Below, in pieces: positions 10,840 to 22,778 of a stretch of DNA of 64,000 nt; positions within the stretch are counted from its first letter, which is position 1; every line of letters begins with the position of its first letter. Made by a program: the position numbers and the translations under genes. A model generated the notes under the pieces. It saw only the letters and a list, made by a program, of their open reading frames with translations. It was not told the origin of the DNA and ran no database searches. The DNA comes from Cryptomeria japonica (taxonomy: Eukaryota > Streptophyta > Pinopsida > Cupressales > Cupressaceae). The stretch spans positions 569,799,152-569,863,151 of the forward strand of contig NC_081410.1 in assembly GCF_030272615.1 (NCBI RefSeq), in the 5' to 3' direction.

Positions 10840-12643
10840 GAGCATGTGCCTCTGTCACTGGGTGCTCCCTCTATCTTCCTCATCCCTGCCATGTCTCAAA
10901 GATGATGTCCCTCCTATCCCTAGTCTTGGCTGTGGTGGTCTCATAGGTCCACTCATCCCCATGCTGCTCACTGACCTCCGAGAGCATGCCCTGCTCTCTG
11001 TCCTCAATCGTGCCCGATATGATGCTGCTCTCTACTCTGGTGGAACTGCACTCTCATATAGTGTCCTCCAATGGCGTATCTCCTCTCTGGTCTCTACCAA
11101 CATCTGTGCCATCTCACATGCACTGGCATCCCTAATCGACCCAATATACTTAGTGACTCTCTGTTCTTGCTGTGCCTGGGCGATTGCTGTATCTCGAGCC
11201 GCTGTCAATCTGGCTATCTCTGCTTTGAACTGATCATGCTCTATCCTCAAGATGGCATTGTCTCTCTAATGTCACAATATGATCATGTTGACTCGCTATG
11301 GTAGCCCTACATATCTCCATCTCCTCTATGCTAGCTATCTCCGGCTCTATGGGTATATCCTGCAATGACTCCTGATTGGCTGAGTCTGGCTCATAATATT
11401 CATCCTCATCATATTTGTCCTCATCATCCCCCTCATCCTCATCTCCGCCCTCATCCTCCTCATCCTCATCATCTCCCTCCTCCTCTCCTACGAGTGGGAA
11501 GTCCTCCTATCTCCTCGGTACTGGAATGTCAGGATCTATCAATGGCACTGGCCATCGTCGTGCAAACCATCGCTCATACTCCTCTATCATCTTCGCGTCC
11601 ACCACATCTGATCTCCAATCCCACTGTCTCTGCTATAGCTGTGTGAAGTCAGCATATGCTATGTGTGGCTGAATCATCCTCCCCCACTGACTCGTCTCTT
11701 TGTGAGATCGGGTAAAGTGTGCAGTCCCTCTAGGTACATCCTGCCTCTCTCCAAACTGTAGGTACATCTCAATCACTCTTTGGCAATTCACTGGTCGCCC
11801 AATCAGGTACCTCTCCTGTATACAATATGGTAGCTCCTCACTATCATCTAACCATCCAGGGCAATCAAGATATGGCCTCCATGTGAACTCTCTCAATCTG
11901 TCTAATTCATCTCGCCAATACAGTATGTATCCAAGAGGATCCTGTCTCAATGCTCCCCCATAGTAGTACACATATAGTCAATGTGGTACTACCTATCTCT
12001 CTGTAATCGGTCGACATATGGCTATGTGCTCAAATGCCCATACCTGTAACAGTGTGACTCCACAGCTCAATGTCTGCACCCCCTGATATGCTATCTGATG
12101 CAGCTGAAAATATAGCATAGCAAGCACACGTTGTCCCCATGTGTACACTGTCCCCTCTATCACCATCCGCTCTAGCACTCTTCCCCATCCAATAGGGAAT
12201 CCATGTCCTCATCTGTCCCCTGCTAGTAGGCATGCTATCACCACTACTATCACCACATATCGCCGATCATACTCTGATGCCATGGTCTCCCAGCCAATCT
12301 CCCTCTCTATGATATCCAGATCATCTGCGTCACACTCAGATAATCTGCACAAAGCGTCTCTCCCTATCACTGGGTCATACTCTATCATCTCTCCATGAAT
12401 CAGGATGTGGAGGATATGCCATACATCCTCTAGTGTCACCGTCACCTCTCCAGTCGCTAGATGGAATGAGGAGATCTCTGAATGCCATCGCTCTGCCAAT
12501 GTGGTGAGCAGTCCTATGTTTGCCCTAATCTTGGGCATGAATGTGATATAGTATATTCCAAGTCCTGCTAATGTATCTCTGTCTGTGCTTCTGAGTCTAT
12601 ATCGTAACATGAAGTAGTCAAGTCGGTTCTCCCGCGTGATCAA
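10840..12643 (-). pseudogene. Antisense plant mobile domain (PMD) gene inside E2
   Basis: Read from 12643 leftward, a frame encodes a PMD: ERWHSEISSFHLATGEVTV plus TLEDVWHIL (about 12375-12490), then RVLAMLYFQLHQIAYQG and GVTLLQVWAFEHI (12020-12140), then FTWRPY (~11880) and CIQERYLIGRPVN (~11800). It continues into an acidic linker rich in D and E (about 11390-11480), a coiled-coil-like segment (DQFKAEIARLTAARDTAIA, about 11180-11240) and a basic/proline tail to about 10840. Defects: TGA near 12209, TAG near 11990, TGA near 11980, TAG near 11633, further stops and at least one frameshift before 11250. No ATG precedes the domain in frame; the first ATG is 33 bases in, so the true start may be lost. 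PMD proteins occur in plant genomes both as host genes and in transposons; extra frames, sense or antisense, are known in Tat elements. Molecular function unknown. Confidence 0.82.
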
Positions 12644-13476
12644 TGGATACTATCGACTCTGCATCACAATTGGGGCACATTTTGTTAGTTTTAGGGTTTG
12701 CTCCTATAGGCTTCATTTCCTTGTTTCATGTCCAAATCAGGGTGTTTCTAATCTATTTTGACCTATCCTACCCTTATTCCCCTTTTCGGATCATTCGCAT
12801 GTTGTTTTTGACCAAATTTGAGCTCCCAGTGCACAACTGCGCCTGTGTGTTGTATCCTGCGCCTATGTTGCATCAACTTGCACCTGTGTACCCTACACAA
12901 GTGCAAGATACCCTACACAAGCATAGGATGCACTCACACAGGCATAGAAGTCACTTTCTGCATTCTCTGTGGGCCCCGCAATGTCCCGCAAGCAAGTCAA
13001 ATTCATAAAATTGACAATATGGGTTTTTGAGATACATATCGTTTCTCCCGTGTCATCCGGTCATCTGTAGGTGCGTACATGTTCTCCAAGGTGATCTGCC
13101 ATTGGAATGTTCACCATCTCTCTGCAAGCGTCCTTTTCTAGAGCAACAAATCCTCCACTTTGGATAGTGCAAATGAGCTCTTTTCACTCTCTTTGTCTCA
13201 TTTATAGATCTTTGTCAGTGCATAGATGGACATGCTCTCTCTCCATCTTATGCTGGTCACGGTCTTTTGCCCCTTCAATTGCTTGTCATTCGTGCATCCG
13301 ATCTCCGATTTTCTATCCATTTGCTCCTATCATTTTCTATCATTCTTATCGATCAATTGGCCTCTTTTCTGGATGTTTTTGGCCAATTCCTTGAGGGGGC
13401 ATGCATATGTCATTGTCAGTGTCTGGGGTATTTTCATTATTGTTCTTTGAAACAACGCTTAATATCACATTGTCTC
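12644..13476 (+). other. Non-coding stretch between the PMD gene and the E2 polypurine tract
   Basis: It would be the upstream region of the antisense PMD gene and the end of the E2 internal region. It contains the hairpin at 12877-12907 and repeated pieces of CCTACACAAG and GCATAGGATGC between 12885 and 12950. Short open frames on the plus strand show no family features. Confidence 0.5.
12877..12907. repeat. Inverted repeat (potential hairpin) upstream of the PMD frame
   Basis: Arm CTTGCACCTGTGTA (12877-12890), spacer CCC, arm TACACAAGTGCAAG (12894-12907). The arms pair at 13 of 14 positions. It lies about 235 bp from the 5' end of the PMD frame and could belong to its promoter, to transcript structure or be chance. 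Confidence 0.6.
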
Positions 13477-13490
13477 AAAGAGGGGCAAAA
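13477..13490 (+). other. E2 polypurine tract
   Basis: AAAGAGGGGCAAAA directly precedes TGTAGACGTC. This is the usual primer site for plus-strand DNA synthesis next to a 3' LTR. The same LTR-start sequence type (TGTAGGCACC) begins the related E7 LTR at 42773. Confidence 0.85.
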
Positions 13491-14960
13491 TGTAGACGTC
13501 TAAAAATGGTCAACGCTTCCGGAGTCATACTTTAACATCTGTGCATTGCCTTATTTTAGGGTTTTTTGCATTGCATTAACAGTTCTCCTATGTCGCACAC
13601 TTGGTCTTTATCATTTGCGAGCATCAAGTCCTTCTTCTGCATTCTTCATTTGTCTCACTTTTGAATTTGGTCTTGTCGATAACAATCTTCAGTCATGATT
13701 TTGGTCGATCTTATCCTGTCGCATCAATGTGCATGCTCATTTGGCATATTTTGACATCGTCAATTCGATTTCATTTTGGACATCGTCAATCCTAATCAAT
13801 GATAGAATTAGGGTTTTGTCCTCTTGTCAGTCTCATCATTTTGCGATCCATTCATCATCGATCCTGATCCTCGTCAATTTTGTCATCTTGCGATCGATTT
13901 GTCATCGATCGTTGTCATTTTCAATCTTGTCATTTTGCGATCGATTTGTCATCGATCGTCGTCCATCTCAATCATGTCAATTTGGATCAATTAGTCATTG
14001 TTTCTCATCAATTGGCGCATTTATCAATCAAATCACTTATCAGCATTGGTCCTTTGTCAGTCAGAATCATGATCAAATCGAATCGACATCAATTATCTTT
14101 TGTCAAGACCTAATTGTCATCCTTGCATTTCTAATTCATCTTCTAGGGTTTCATGATTTATTCATTTAACCTTGTTTGTCATTTCTCCCTCTAGGTTAAA
14201 TAATAGTTTATTTATCCTAAGTCTTCTTGTCACAATTAAATGTTTATTTAATTGGCTAACTAATTCCTCTCTTTTTGTGAATTAATTAATGAATGAAAAA
14301 TTATTAATTAATTTACCTAATTTTCCAATTTACTAATCCTCCTAATTCCTAATTTTCCAATTTTCATCAATTTTCTAATTTCCTAATTTCTAATTCATCT
14401 AATTTTCAATTTTCTCCTATATTTCCCCTAATTTCATGGGAATGACATAGCAATTTGTCATAATTTGTCATAATTGACAATCAATCAATTTTGACATAGC
14501 AATTTGTCATAATTATCAATCAATCAATCTTGCATAGAAAGTGTCAATTTGTCATATTTGTCATTCTTGATTTGAAATTTCCATTCGAATCAAATTCATT
14601 CTAATCTTGTCTTTTCTCTGATTTATCTATAAATTGGATGAATTTCTTCAATCAAGAGGTCGAATCAATCACGCTTCTAGTACCCTTATGCTATCATCTC
14701 GTCTCGTCAATCTTGCTTTCACATTAGGTTTATGCACTTGAAGGTGAGATCCACAAAACAAAGCAATTTGAAGGAGAAAGAAGGACAATGGAGCCACATG
14801 AAGGAGACATCTGCATATGGTTTTCTTAGATTTCATTTTGAATGTCTTGTCTTCATGTTTTCATTGAATGTAATTAGGATTAATCACTGCATTTGAGTTT
14901 TTGTGATTGAGCTAGACCAATTTCCTATTTGCTTTGATGATTTCCGAATTCCTAGCTACA
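13491..14960 (+). repeat. E2 3' LTR (~1.5 kb, right edge provisional)
   Basis: The left edge is fixed by the PPT. The right edge is my best guess: CTAGCTACA at 14952-14960, followed by ACTAC. A TATA-like box TATAAA lies at 14628-14633, so the promoter is in the middle. The LTR contains two 47-bp-type repeats with GCGATCGATTTGTCATCGAT (about 13890-13965), an AT-rich segment with inverted AATTAATT-type repeats (14190-14320), a pyrimidine/AAT low-complexity stretch (14320-14420) and a ~50-bp direct repeat beginning GACATAGCAATTTGTCATAA (about 14445 and 14493). The 5' LTR is outside the window. Confidence 0.7.
13888..13970 (+). repeat. Tandem duplication in the E2 LTR
   Basis: Two adjacent copies of a ~47-bp unit carrying GCGATCGATTTGTCATCGAT, differing by a few bases. 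Two GATCGAT palindromic cores per copy. Confidence 0.75.
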
Positions 14961-16789
14961 ACTACGTATTAATGAATGTTATGTGTTAATGAATGTTACG
15001 TGATAATGAATGAATGTTATGTTTCATTAATGGATGAAAGAATGTTAGATGTTAATGGGGAATTTATGGTGATATTAGGGGGGGAGGGGCCAAATAAGCT
15101 TCCACCTTCGCATGTTTGGCCCTATTAAGTAGATAATATTAAACTATTCTTGAAACAAAGAGAATCTCAATAAAGTAACACACTTTTCAATATTTCATTA
15201 TGCTCCACTATTAATCTTATTGATGCTAAGCATCTTATTTGAAGGTTACATATTCAATGTTGCAGGTTGTGAACATGTTTTTGCGAGACGGTTCCCCATT
15301 ACAAATGAATGCATGCCTCATTGGTTTTGTGAGTTTATTTTGTTATAGAATAGACATACTTTCTATGTTCATTCCTTTACATTTGTTAATTTTGTTTTAG
15401 AATAGACACACTGCCTCATTTTGTTCATTCATTGTTCATTTTGAGTTTATTTTGGGTCGAATTTGAAGAAAGAGCATGCATAAAAGGAGGTGGAACTACT
15501 GGAAACTGACTATTAAAATAAGTTATCGATTCTTCACTAAAATCCCTATATCCTGATTCTGATTCTGCCTGGGTCTTGGTCCGAGCCTAATTCCCCTTGG
15601 ATTCCTCCAATGTCCTTTCTAGGTTGTTGGGTCCTTAGTGATTATTCATCATCTTCTGTGCCTAATTTTGGGGCAAATTAAGAAAGTAGTGTTGGCTACA
15701 AAGTTTCTACATGTATGCAATTTTGTGTATGAGTGTTTACTTTGATTTCATTTTAGTCTATCATAAACTAAATAAATTCAAGATTACATTTTCTCTTAGA
15801 TGCTTTTATATCATTGGAGTAAATTTTATTTCATATATATATATGTGTGTGTGTGGATTTTTTTTTGTCGATTTCATGAATCCGTACCCGATTTTGTATG
15901 TGTATGTGTACCCAAATCAGTAACTTAGGTGTTAAAATTAATTAGAAGTCATCTTGTCTCATGTGTAACCTATGAGGGGCTTCTAACTGATGTAGAACTA
16001 TCCTCAAAACTCCACCCTTTTAGGCCTCAAACTGATGAAATTATCCTCAAAACTCCACCTTTTTAGGCCTCATACTGATGATGAACTTAGAAATCCACAT
16101 TTTATCTAAAAACTAATGCCTGAATTGATGAATGATACTTAGAACTTGCATTCTAACTTGAACTTCACTTAACTGAAACTCCCACCCTTTATTCATTTAC
16201 ATGTGCATGTTTATGATAATCCAATCTACTAAAAAATACTATCATGACTGCACTTTCATTTCTCATAGAAGGAGATCATATCTCCATGTTGCATTGTGTA
16301 ATCTCAAACTTACGGTCATGTGCCTCTATATTTAGAACTTGATTTCTATCACAATCCTTATTATTCACTCCTCATTATTGGTCTACAACACTGTATCACC
16401 ATTGTACTAAGCCTTTGTGCATGCCTTATGACTATTACATCTTTGAATGCCTTAGAGTTCTATTTTTTCTTTGATAGACTTGATCTTCTTATCTCTCTAT
16501 GACTACACTTTGTCTTCTATTTTCTTTGCGACAAGGCTTTTATGGACTACAATTGGCATTGATGGAATCTCCTTGTATTGCCCTTAAGTTTGGGGCCTTG
16601 AAATGGATTGTACGCCTTATGATGGAACTATCTACTTTGTGTTCTACAATATTCTCATGTCTCCAACTTAGATGATTAACTTTTATGACTAGATATATCT
16701 TTGTAAGTGCATTCTTTGTTAATCATTATCTCCTTGAGTTGTGTATGCCTAAGACTGAAATAATGTTCTTGATAGTCTTGCTACTCACT
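14961..16789 (+). other. Unassigned AT-rich DNA left of copia E5
   Basis: No coding region can be supported. It begins with short repeats of TTAATGAATGTTAYGTG (about 14970-15060), has a purine run TTAGGGGGGGAGGGG near 15075, a (GT)n stretch near 15845 and a 43-bp tandem duplication at 15997-16082. E5 inserted at its right end; the sequence should continue at 40557. Confidence 0.5.
15997..16082 (+). repeat. 43-bp tandem duplication
   Basis: Two adjacent copies of a unit containing CCTCAAAACTCCACC and TTTTAGGCCTCA, with about four differences. Confidence 0.8.
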
Positions 16790-16794
16790 ATTTT
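16790..16794 (+). repeat. Target site duplication of E5, left copy (ATTTT)
   Basis: ATTTT immediately before TGTTGG; the same five bases follow the right LTR at 40557-40561. Confidence 0.85.
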
Positions 16795-17246
16795 TGTTGG
16801 TGTAATTATTTATTCTTATAGGATATTATTACACTTTATTTAAGTTAACTTAGGATAATGCATCTCATTGTAGTTTGGATATGAGACACTTAGGGAAGTG
16901 TGCACATAGGGATGTAGCTTGTAGGAGAAATTCCACCTTTTGTGGTCTTATCTTGCTATTACATTCCACATTCGGTGGGTCATCCACCTCTTGTGGAATA
17001 TTATATTATTTCTCCTACCTACCCCTACTTTTTCTTACCTACCCTTGTTTCTCATTGAGCCACATGTCATGATTGTGTGCTCACATATCCATTTGGCCTT
17101 GCCTATATATGTAGGCCTATATTCATTGTATTGGTTAATCCAATTGATCATTTGTATATTGATGAAAATATAGTTTGTTCTTGTCATACTATTGTCTCTC
17201 TTTTATGTTCATTTCATTGTGCCCTTGATCTTGACAAAATCTCACA
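16795..17246 (+). repeat. E5 5' LTR (452 bp)
   Basis: Starts TGTTGGTGTAA and ends CTCACA directly before the PBS. It matches 40105-40556 along its whole length. Confidence 0.95.
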
Positions 17247-17259
17247 TGGTATCAAAGCC
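17247..17259 (+). promoter_or_regulatory. E5 primer binding site (initiator-Met tRNA type)
   Basis: TGGTATCAAAGCC abuts the LTR end with no spacer. TGGTATCA-type sites pair with the 3' end of initiator methionine tRNA, the usual primer of plant copia elements; the A in place of G in CAGAGC is one mismatch. Confidence 0.88.
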
Positions 17260-18725
17260 ATTGGGGCTTCATTGAATGGTTTTGGGAGACATCTTGGAAG
17301 GCTTCTAATTTTGGATCTAAGGTACGATGCTTTTTGGAGGTATCCTAGAGTGTTTTTGACCTCACCATTGCATCTGGGAGGCCATTTCCATAAAAATCAA
17401 GTATAAACTCAACCTATATTGGAGGAAATTGATTTTTGGGCTTGGAGGAAAAATTTCGCCTATTTGGGTAGATATCGTACAGATTTTTTTTAAAATTTTT
17501 TTTTTACTTTGTGCACAAAAAATTTATTATTCTTTTAGCACAAACTTAAAAAAAAGTGTTTTTGGGTTTCGGGGGGGGTTAATTAACCCCACCCCCAAAC
17601 CATATCGTACCAAGCGGCATTTTTCTACAGGGGTCATACCCTACGCAGATCGTAGGGCCGTACTACCTGCTGACCACCGACGTGCTACCTTACTCTGCCC
17701 ATCGCCCATCCCTTTGAACATCGACGATAGGCGACCTCCACCTCACTCCCGTCGGCCCCCGCCGCAACCTCATGCTGACTGCTCACTATCAGCTCGGGCC
17801 ACTGACTAGTTGGCTCTGACCATTGGCTAGCCACTGCACTATTACCCCCCTTTTTTGGCAAGACCCATGTCTACCACGTGGCAGGAGGCCACTGGACTAT
17901 GGGTAAAACATTGTGACACGTCACCTACCCAGCTAGCCACCATGTCATCTAAACATTCATCTGCCACATCAACGCCATGTCAACTATTCGTACAGCCGGG
18001 GAGATGGGTGCAATGGCCATTTTGACGATCATACGACCATCAAATTTAACATAGTGAATTTCTAACATCAGCCAGTGTCAACATTTTTTTGAAAATTTTA
18101 GACCCCTCTCCATTGAGTAGTTTGGTTTTTGGGTCAACTTTGGAGGCTCATAACTTGCTCAATTTTGCTCCTTTTTGGGTGCAATTTTTTTTTATTTGGG
18201 CAAATTTTTCATGCTCTCTACAGTGGTGTGGTTATTTTCTGATTTTAGTACGTAGTTTTTTCATAATTTTCAGATTCTCTCAGCTGTACCTGTCTAATCC
18301 TCAATTTTGCAACTTCAAAGGCTTCACTTAGGCTCATACAACCTCCTTTTCAGGTGCCATTTTTTTTGAAAGTGCATATTTTTTTCGTCTACTTTCATAA
18401 TATGTCATTGGTTTGCAGAAATTTTGAGTGGATATTGTACTTTTAGAAATTGGTCCTTTTTGGCCTACTTGGTACTTCTATTTTTTTTGGATCTTAGTTT
18501 AGATCTCTTGCATTTTCAGTTTGAGTCTCCTTTAGCCTCTTTGAGGAAGTTATAAAGTTGAAATCAGAAGTCCACTTTGACATTTTTTGCAAGTGGCCCA
18601 TTGTACACTCACTAAGTATAAAGTGTCAAATCATCATTTGGGGGGGGTTCTTTGATTGATTGAATTTGGGGGGTGTCTTGTGTGATTGTGCATCTCTTTC
18701 CTTGAGCTCTTTCATTTTTGTTGCT
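17260..18725 (+). other. E5 long leader, with a GC-rich block and G-box-like sites
   Basis: Nearly 1.5 kb separate the PBS from the gag ATG, long for a copia element. About 17590-18010 is much richer in G and C than its surroundings. TACCACGTGGCA (about 17873) contains the palindrome CCACGTGG, and TGACACGTCA is near 17912. An open frame of 126 codons from 17429 has a proline/arginine-rich end with no recognisable motif; I do not count it as a gene. Confidence 0.5.
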
Positions 18726-21192
18726 ATGAGTCCTCATAAATTTCCACCTTTAACTCCACATAACTATGCATCTTGGAAAATTAAAGCATGGAGCAAACTA
18801 ATGGAAAAAGGACTCACGCATTACATATATGGAACAATAGCAACACCACCTGATCCTAAGGCTGATCCTAATCCTCAATTATAATGGCTCACTAAAAATT
18901 GCATGGCTCTTGGAACTTTGCGTAAGTATGTATCAGATGACCTCATTTTTCACATTGAGAAGTGTTCTACAATCAAAAAGGCTTGGGAAATATTTTAGAA
19001 AATGTATGGTCAAGTTGATGAAATCAGAGGCTACAAGATTGACAATGAGCTAACCAACTTGGATCTTGAGAGTTTTGATACAATCCAATATTATGTCACC
19101 AAAGAAAATGAGCTAAGAGCAAAGCTTAAGGATTGTGGAATTGACAAAAAAGATGCTCAGTTGATATTCTACTTGTTGGACAAGCTTTCATCTAAATATG
19201 AAGTATTTGTTTCTAGCTTCCAAACTCATTGTTTGATAGTGGGGAGTTCCTACACTATGCCTACATTTGATGCTTTCACAGAAATGTTGATGTTGGATTA
19301 ATCTAAGTTGTTGAACATGTGGATTCTCAAGTCTTCAAACTCCAAGGATTTGGTGGCTAATGAAGGGAGTCAAGGGAGTCAAGGAAAAGATTCCAAGAAG
19401 AAGAAGAAGCAATCTAAGTCAAAGCCATAGTAGGAAAAAGGACAATCATCCTCTCCATCACAAGGCAATTTTTCATCCTCTTCCAAGAAGGGGACTCCAC
19501 CAAAGAAGGATAAACCAACTTGTCCTTATTGCAAGAAGTATGGTCATGATGAGCATCGATGCCACACCAAGCAAGTTGATGCATTGAGAAATCTTCTTGA
19601 GAAGAACAACATCAATTTGCCATCTGCCTACAATAAGAAGGATTCATCTCCTTCCATTTCCTCACAATCTAAGGGAAAAGGGCAAGCATTTGTGGCTAAA
19701 ACAGGTTCTTCACAGTAGTGGATACTTGACTCAGGTGCCTCTTATCACATGGGTTCTACAAAGGAGCAATTTTATTCATTGGAGCCATCAAAGGTACCTC
19801 ACATTTACATAGGTGATGATACACAAGTTTAGGTTGAAGGGAAATGTTTGATCAACATGGATGATGGAACATTTGAGAATGTTCTTTATGTTCCTAACTT
19901 GTCTACTAATCAGCTATCTATCTACCAAATCACTCACTATGGGAATGGGAAAAAGGTTGAGTTTACACCTGATTCAACTGTGGTAAAAGAACTTGATAAT
20001 GATGCCTTGGTAGCAGTGTGACAAGTCAATTACGAATCAAGGCTTTATTCATTCTCCCACTTTATGCCAAGTTCTCATTCTAGGGCTTTGCTTACTCATT
20101 CAAATTAAGAAACTAAGCTATGGTAGGAGCGGTTTGGTCACCTCAAGTACCGCTATCTTCAACAGCTTAGCACTAAAGACATGGTCACGAGTCTACCTCG
20201 AATCAAGTTTTTAGAGGGTGTATGCTTAGGATGTTCCATGGGCAAGCATCCCGAGGAGAATTTTGATAAAGGGAAAGCTTGGAGAGCTTTGCAAGTTCTT
20301 CAACTTGTTCACAACGATGTAGCAGGTCCATTTCCATAACCTTCATTTAGTAGGGCCTGCTATGTCCTCACCTTCATTGATAACTACTCCTGCTTCACTT
20401 GGGTCTATTTTCTTGTTCATAAGAGTGAAGTGTTTGTTAGATTTCTAGACTTCAAGGCTCATATGGAGAAGCAATCAGGGAAAGTGGTCAAGATTCTTTG
20501 CATAGATAATGGAAGAGAATATGCAAACAAAAGACTTGAGGATTTTTGTACATTTGAGGGGATTGATCTTTAGCATTCAGTTGCCTACACTCCACAACAG
20601 AATGGAGTTGCAGAATGCAAGAATAGAAATCTCAAAGAAATGGCTAGCTATATGATACATGCATGTTCTCTTGATCCCACCTTTTGGGAAGAGGCTATCA
20701 ATTGTGCCACACACATCCAAAATTGGGTTCCTCACAAAACTTTGACAAGTATTACTCCTTTTGAGGCTTGGACTGGTAGGAAACCAATTGTGAGACATTT
20801 CAGAGTCTTTGGGTTTCCAACATGGGTTCACATTCCTCTGTAGAAATACAAGGCATTGGAACCTCAGAGTAGGCCTTATATTTTTGTTGCATATCCGGAG
20901 GGTGTTAAGGCATATCAATTGATGCATCCAAAAACATGTGTTTATTGAGAGGATTGTTCATTTTGAGGAAATCTCTCCTATCTTAGCCTTTGTTCCTCCT
21001 CTACCTTCCTCCATTATGGATTGTGATGAGAGTGATTTAGATGATGAGACTCCTTCAACTTCGACTCGTAGGGTTACACCTCCATAGGGCCCACTTGCAG
21101 TTGAGGAGTCTCATTCTCCACCTCCAACTAGACCTCATTGGGCTCAATAGACACTTGAGTCAGGGGGTTCTCTTGTTGGCGATCCTTTAGGG
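18726..21192 (+). pseudogene. E5 gag, protease and integrase
   Basis: ATG 18726 (MSPHKFPPLTPHNYASW) begins a copia gag of the UBN2 type. A zinc knuckle CPYCKKYGHDEHRC lies at 19521-19562. Protease has WILDSGASYHM at about 19720. The pre-integrase zinc region is near 20118-20250 (CLGCSMGKH), and the integrase core keeps D (FIDNYS), D (CIDNGREY) and E (GVAECKN), ending near 20960; a proline-rich linker follows to the junction at about 21192. One frame is used to about 20930 with roughly a dozen in-frame stops, almost all TAG/TAA at positions where CAG/CAA is expected, then a frameshift. RT does not follow; instead a second gag begins. Confidence 0.87.
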
Positions 21193-22502
21193 GATATCAA
21201 ATTGATAGTTATCTCAACATGTTAGATCCCAAGAACTTTGATACTATACAAGATTATGTCAATAAGGAAAAAGAGTTGAGGGCACAACTCAAGGATAGTG
21301 GCACTAATAAGAAGGATACTCAATTGATCTTCAATTCGATGGGAAAGATTCTACAAGAAAGTGTAGCATTTTTTTATACTTTTCAAACCCATAGGATGAC
21401 AATGGGTTCAAGCTACACAATTCCTACATTTGATGCTTTTTTTGAAATGTTGATGATGGAACAAACTAAGTTGATAAGCACGGGCATTCTTAAGACTTCT
21501 AAGTCTCAACCATTAGTGGCAAATCAAGGGACTAAAGGAACTCAATGAAATTACAACTCAAACAAGAATAAATGGTAATCAAAGCCTAAGGACAAAGCAC
21601 CATCTTCCCCACAACAAGAAGATTCATCCTCTTCCAAGAGGGACAATTCACCAAAGAGGGAGAGACCTACTTGTGCCTATTGTAAAAAGGTTGGTCATGA
21701 GGAGTGTCATTATCATTCTAAGAAGATTGATGAGCTCACACATATCTTCAAAAAGCACAACATTGATTTGCCTAATGCCTACAAGAAGGAGGATTCATCA
21801 AATTCCACTTCCTCACAATCAAAAGGGAAAGGGAAAACATTCATGGCTTCTACAAGTGGGAAGACTCACTCTTTTGGGACAAGAAAAGGAAAATCTCTTT
21901 GTGCTACTACAAGTCATGATTCAGGGAGATGGATTCTAGATTCAAGGGCTTCTCATCATATGGCATCTTCACAGTCTATGTTCTCTTCATTTGAGCCTTG
22001 CACCATGCCACAGATTTTCATGGGCAATCATATATAAATGGATGTAATTGGGAAAGGAACTATTACCATTGGGGATAACTCCTTCAATGATGTTTTGTGT
22101 CTACCCCATTTGACAAACAATATCCTTTCCATCTTTCAAAACACACATGGCACAACTAAGAGAATTATGGAGTTCACACTTGAGTCAATTTTTATTAGAG
22201 ACTTCCAGACTAAAGCTATCCTTGCAACTGGGGTGGTTGATCATGCATCTCAGCTATACTCCTTTTCAGATTTTGTTGATGAGGATGATTTCACATATGA
22301 TGATTCTACACATGATGATCACACTTCTTGTGATGATTCAGATTTTGAGGAGAACTTTGGGTACTTAACCTTGGGGATTATCACATGTGACCCCATTCTT
22401 GAGCCTTGTATTTCATCTCCTCCTATTGATATCACATCACCTATTGCACCTGATGATGCAGATAGTGTGACAATGTTTCCTTCTTGTGATTCAGTGCAGT
22501 AG
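21193..22502 (+). pseudogene. Second, partial copia gag and protease within E5
   Basis: It restarts in mid-gag: NFDTIQDYVNKEKELRAQLK parallels SFDTIQYYVTKENELRAKLK of the first gag (about 19070-19120), and TIPTFDAFFEMLM parallels TMPTFDAFTEMLM. A zinc knuckle-like CAYCKKVGHEE follows near 21672 and a protease-like WILDSRASHHM near 21930, where the expected Gly of the DSG motif is Arg. After this comes an acidic stretch (DDSTHDDHTSCDDSDFEE) without integrase features. The copy differs from the first gag by many substitutions, so it comes from a related element, not a recent duplication. Stops at about 21546 and 22035. Confidence 0.8.
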
Positions 22503-22773
22503 GATATTCATTGTCTTTCAGCTTTAGTTTCATGGGATAAGTACATGACAAACATTGCAGGTTTGTTTGTGGAATACTACATTGTAGATTTGAGAGACAT
22601 CACTGATGATATTCGTCTTCTCTTTGATGAAAATGAGTCATCTTCTATTGTTGTGAGGTAACACTATGGCCCTCTTGTTCATTATTTACATGATCATTCT
22701 TTCGAGGTTGACATGATTGTGGATACTTATGTATAGTAATTGGAGGAGGTCTCTTTATGCTTAGAGGAGACAT
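22503..22773 (+). other. Degraded copia internal sequence before E4
   Basis: Broken continuation of the second copia copy with several stops; no domain recognised. Its continuation on the other side of E4 starts at 37955. Confidence 0.45.
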
Positions 22774-22778
22774 GTGAG
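22774..22778 (+). repeat. Target site duplication of E4, left copy (GTGAG)
   Basis: GTGAG precedes TGGTGCA; the identical five bases follow the right LTR at 37955-37959. Confidence 0.9.

Larger units (their letters stand above)
6375..14960 (+). mobile_element. E2: Tat-lineage Ty3/gypsy element, 3' portion
   Basis: Pol begins mid-RT at the E1 junction and runs in one frame to the integrase end at 8948. Then follow a long 3' untranslated region with a minisatellite, an antisense PMD gene, a polypurine tract (13477-13490) and a 3' LTR beginning TGTAGACGTC. The second, archaeal-type RNase H between the resident RNase H and integrase is the hallmark of the Tat lineage (established knowledge). The 5' half of E2 lies left of the window beyond E1. 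Confidence 0.87.

Noticed and set aside
11365-11672. Histidine/proline- and serine-rich frames on the plus strand
   Set aside because: They are the antisense of the acidic linker of the PMD gene.
13601-14169. Open frames of 64-146 codons in the E2 LTR
   Set aside because: Created by the GATCGAT tandem repeats and low-complexity sequence; not colinear with any known LTR protein.
15840-15860. (TA)n/(GT)n microsatellite
   Set aside because: Short and unremarkable.
17429-17809. 126-codon open frame in the E5 leader
   Set aside because: No motif, no conserved relative in the window, composition driven by the GC-rich block.
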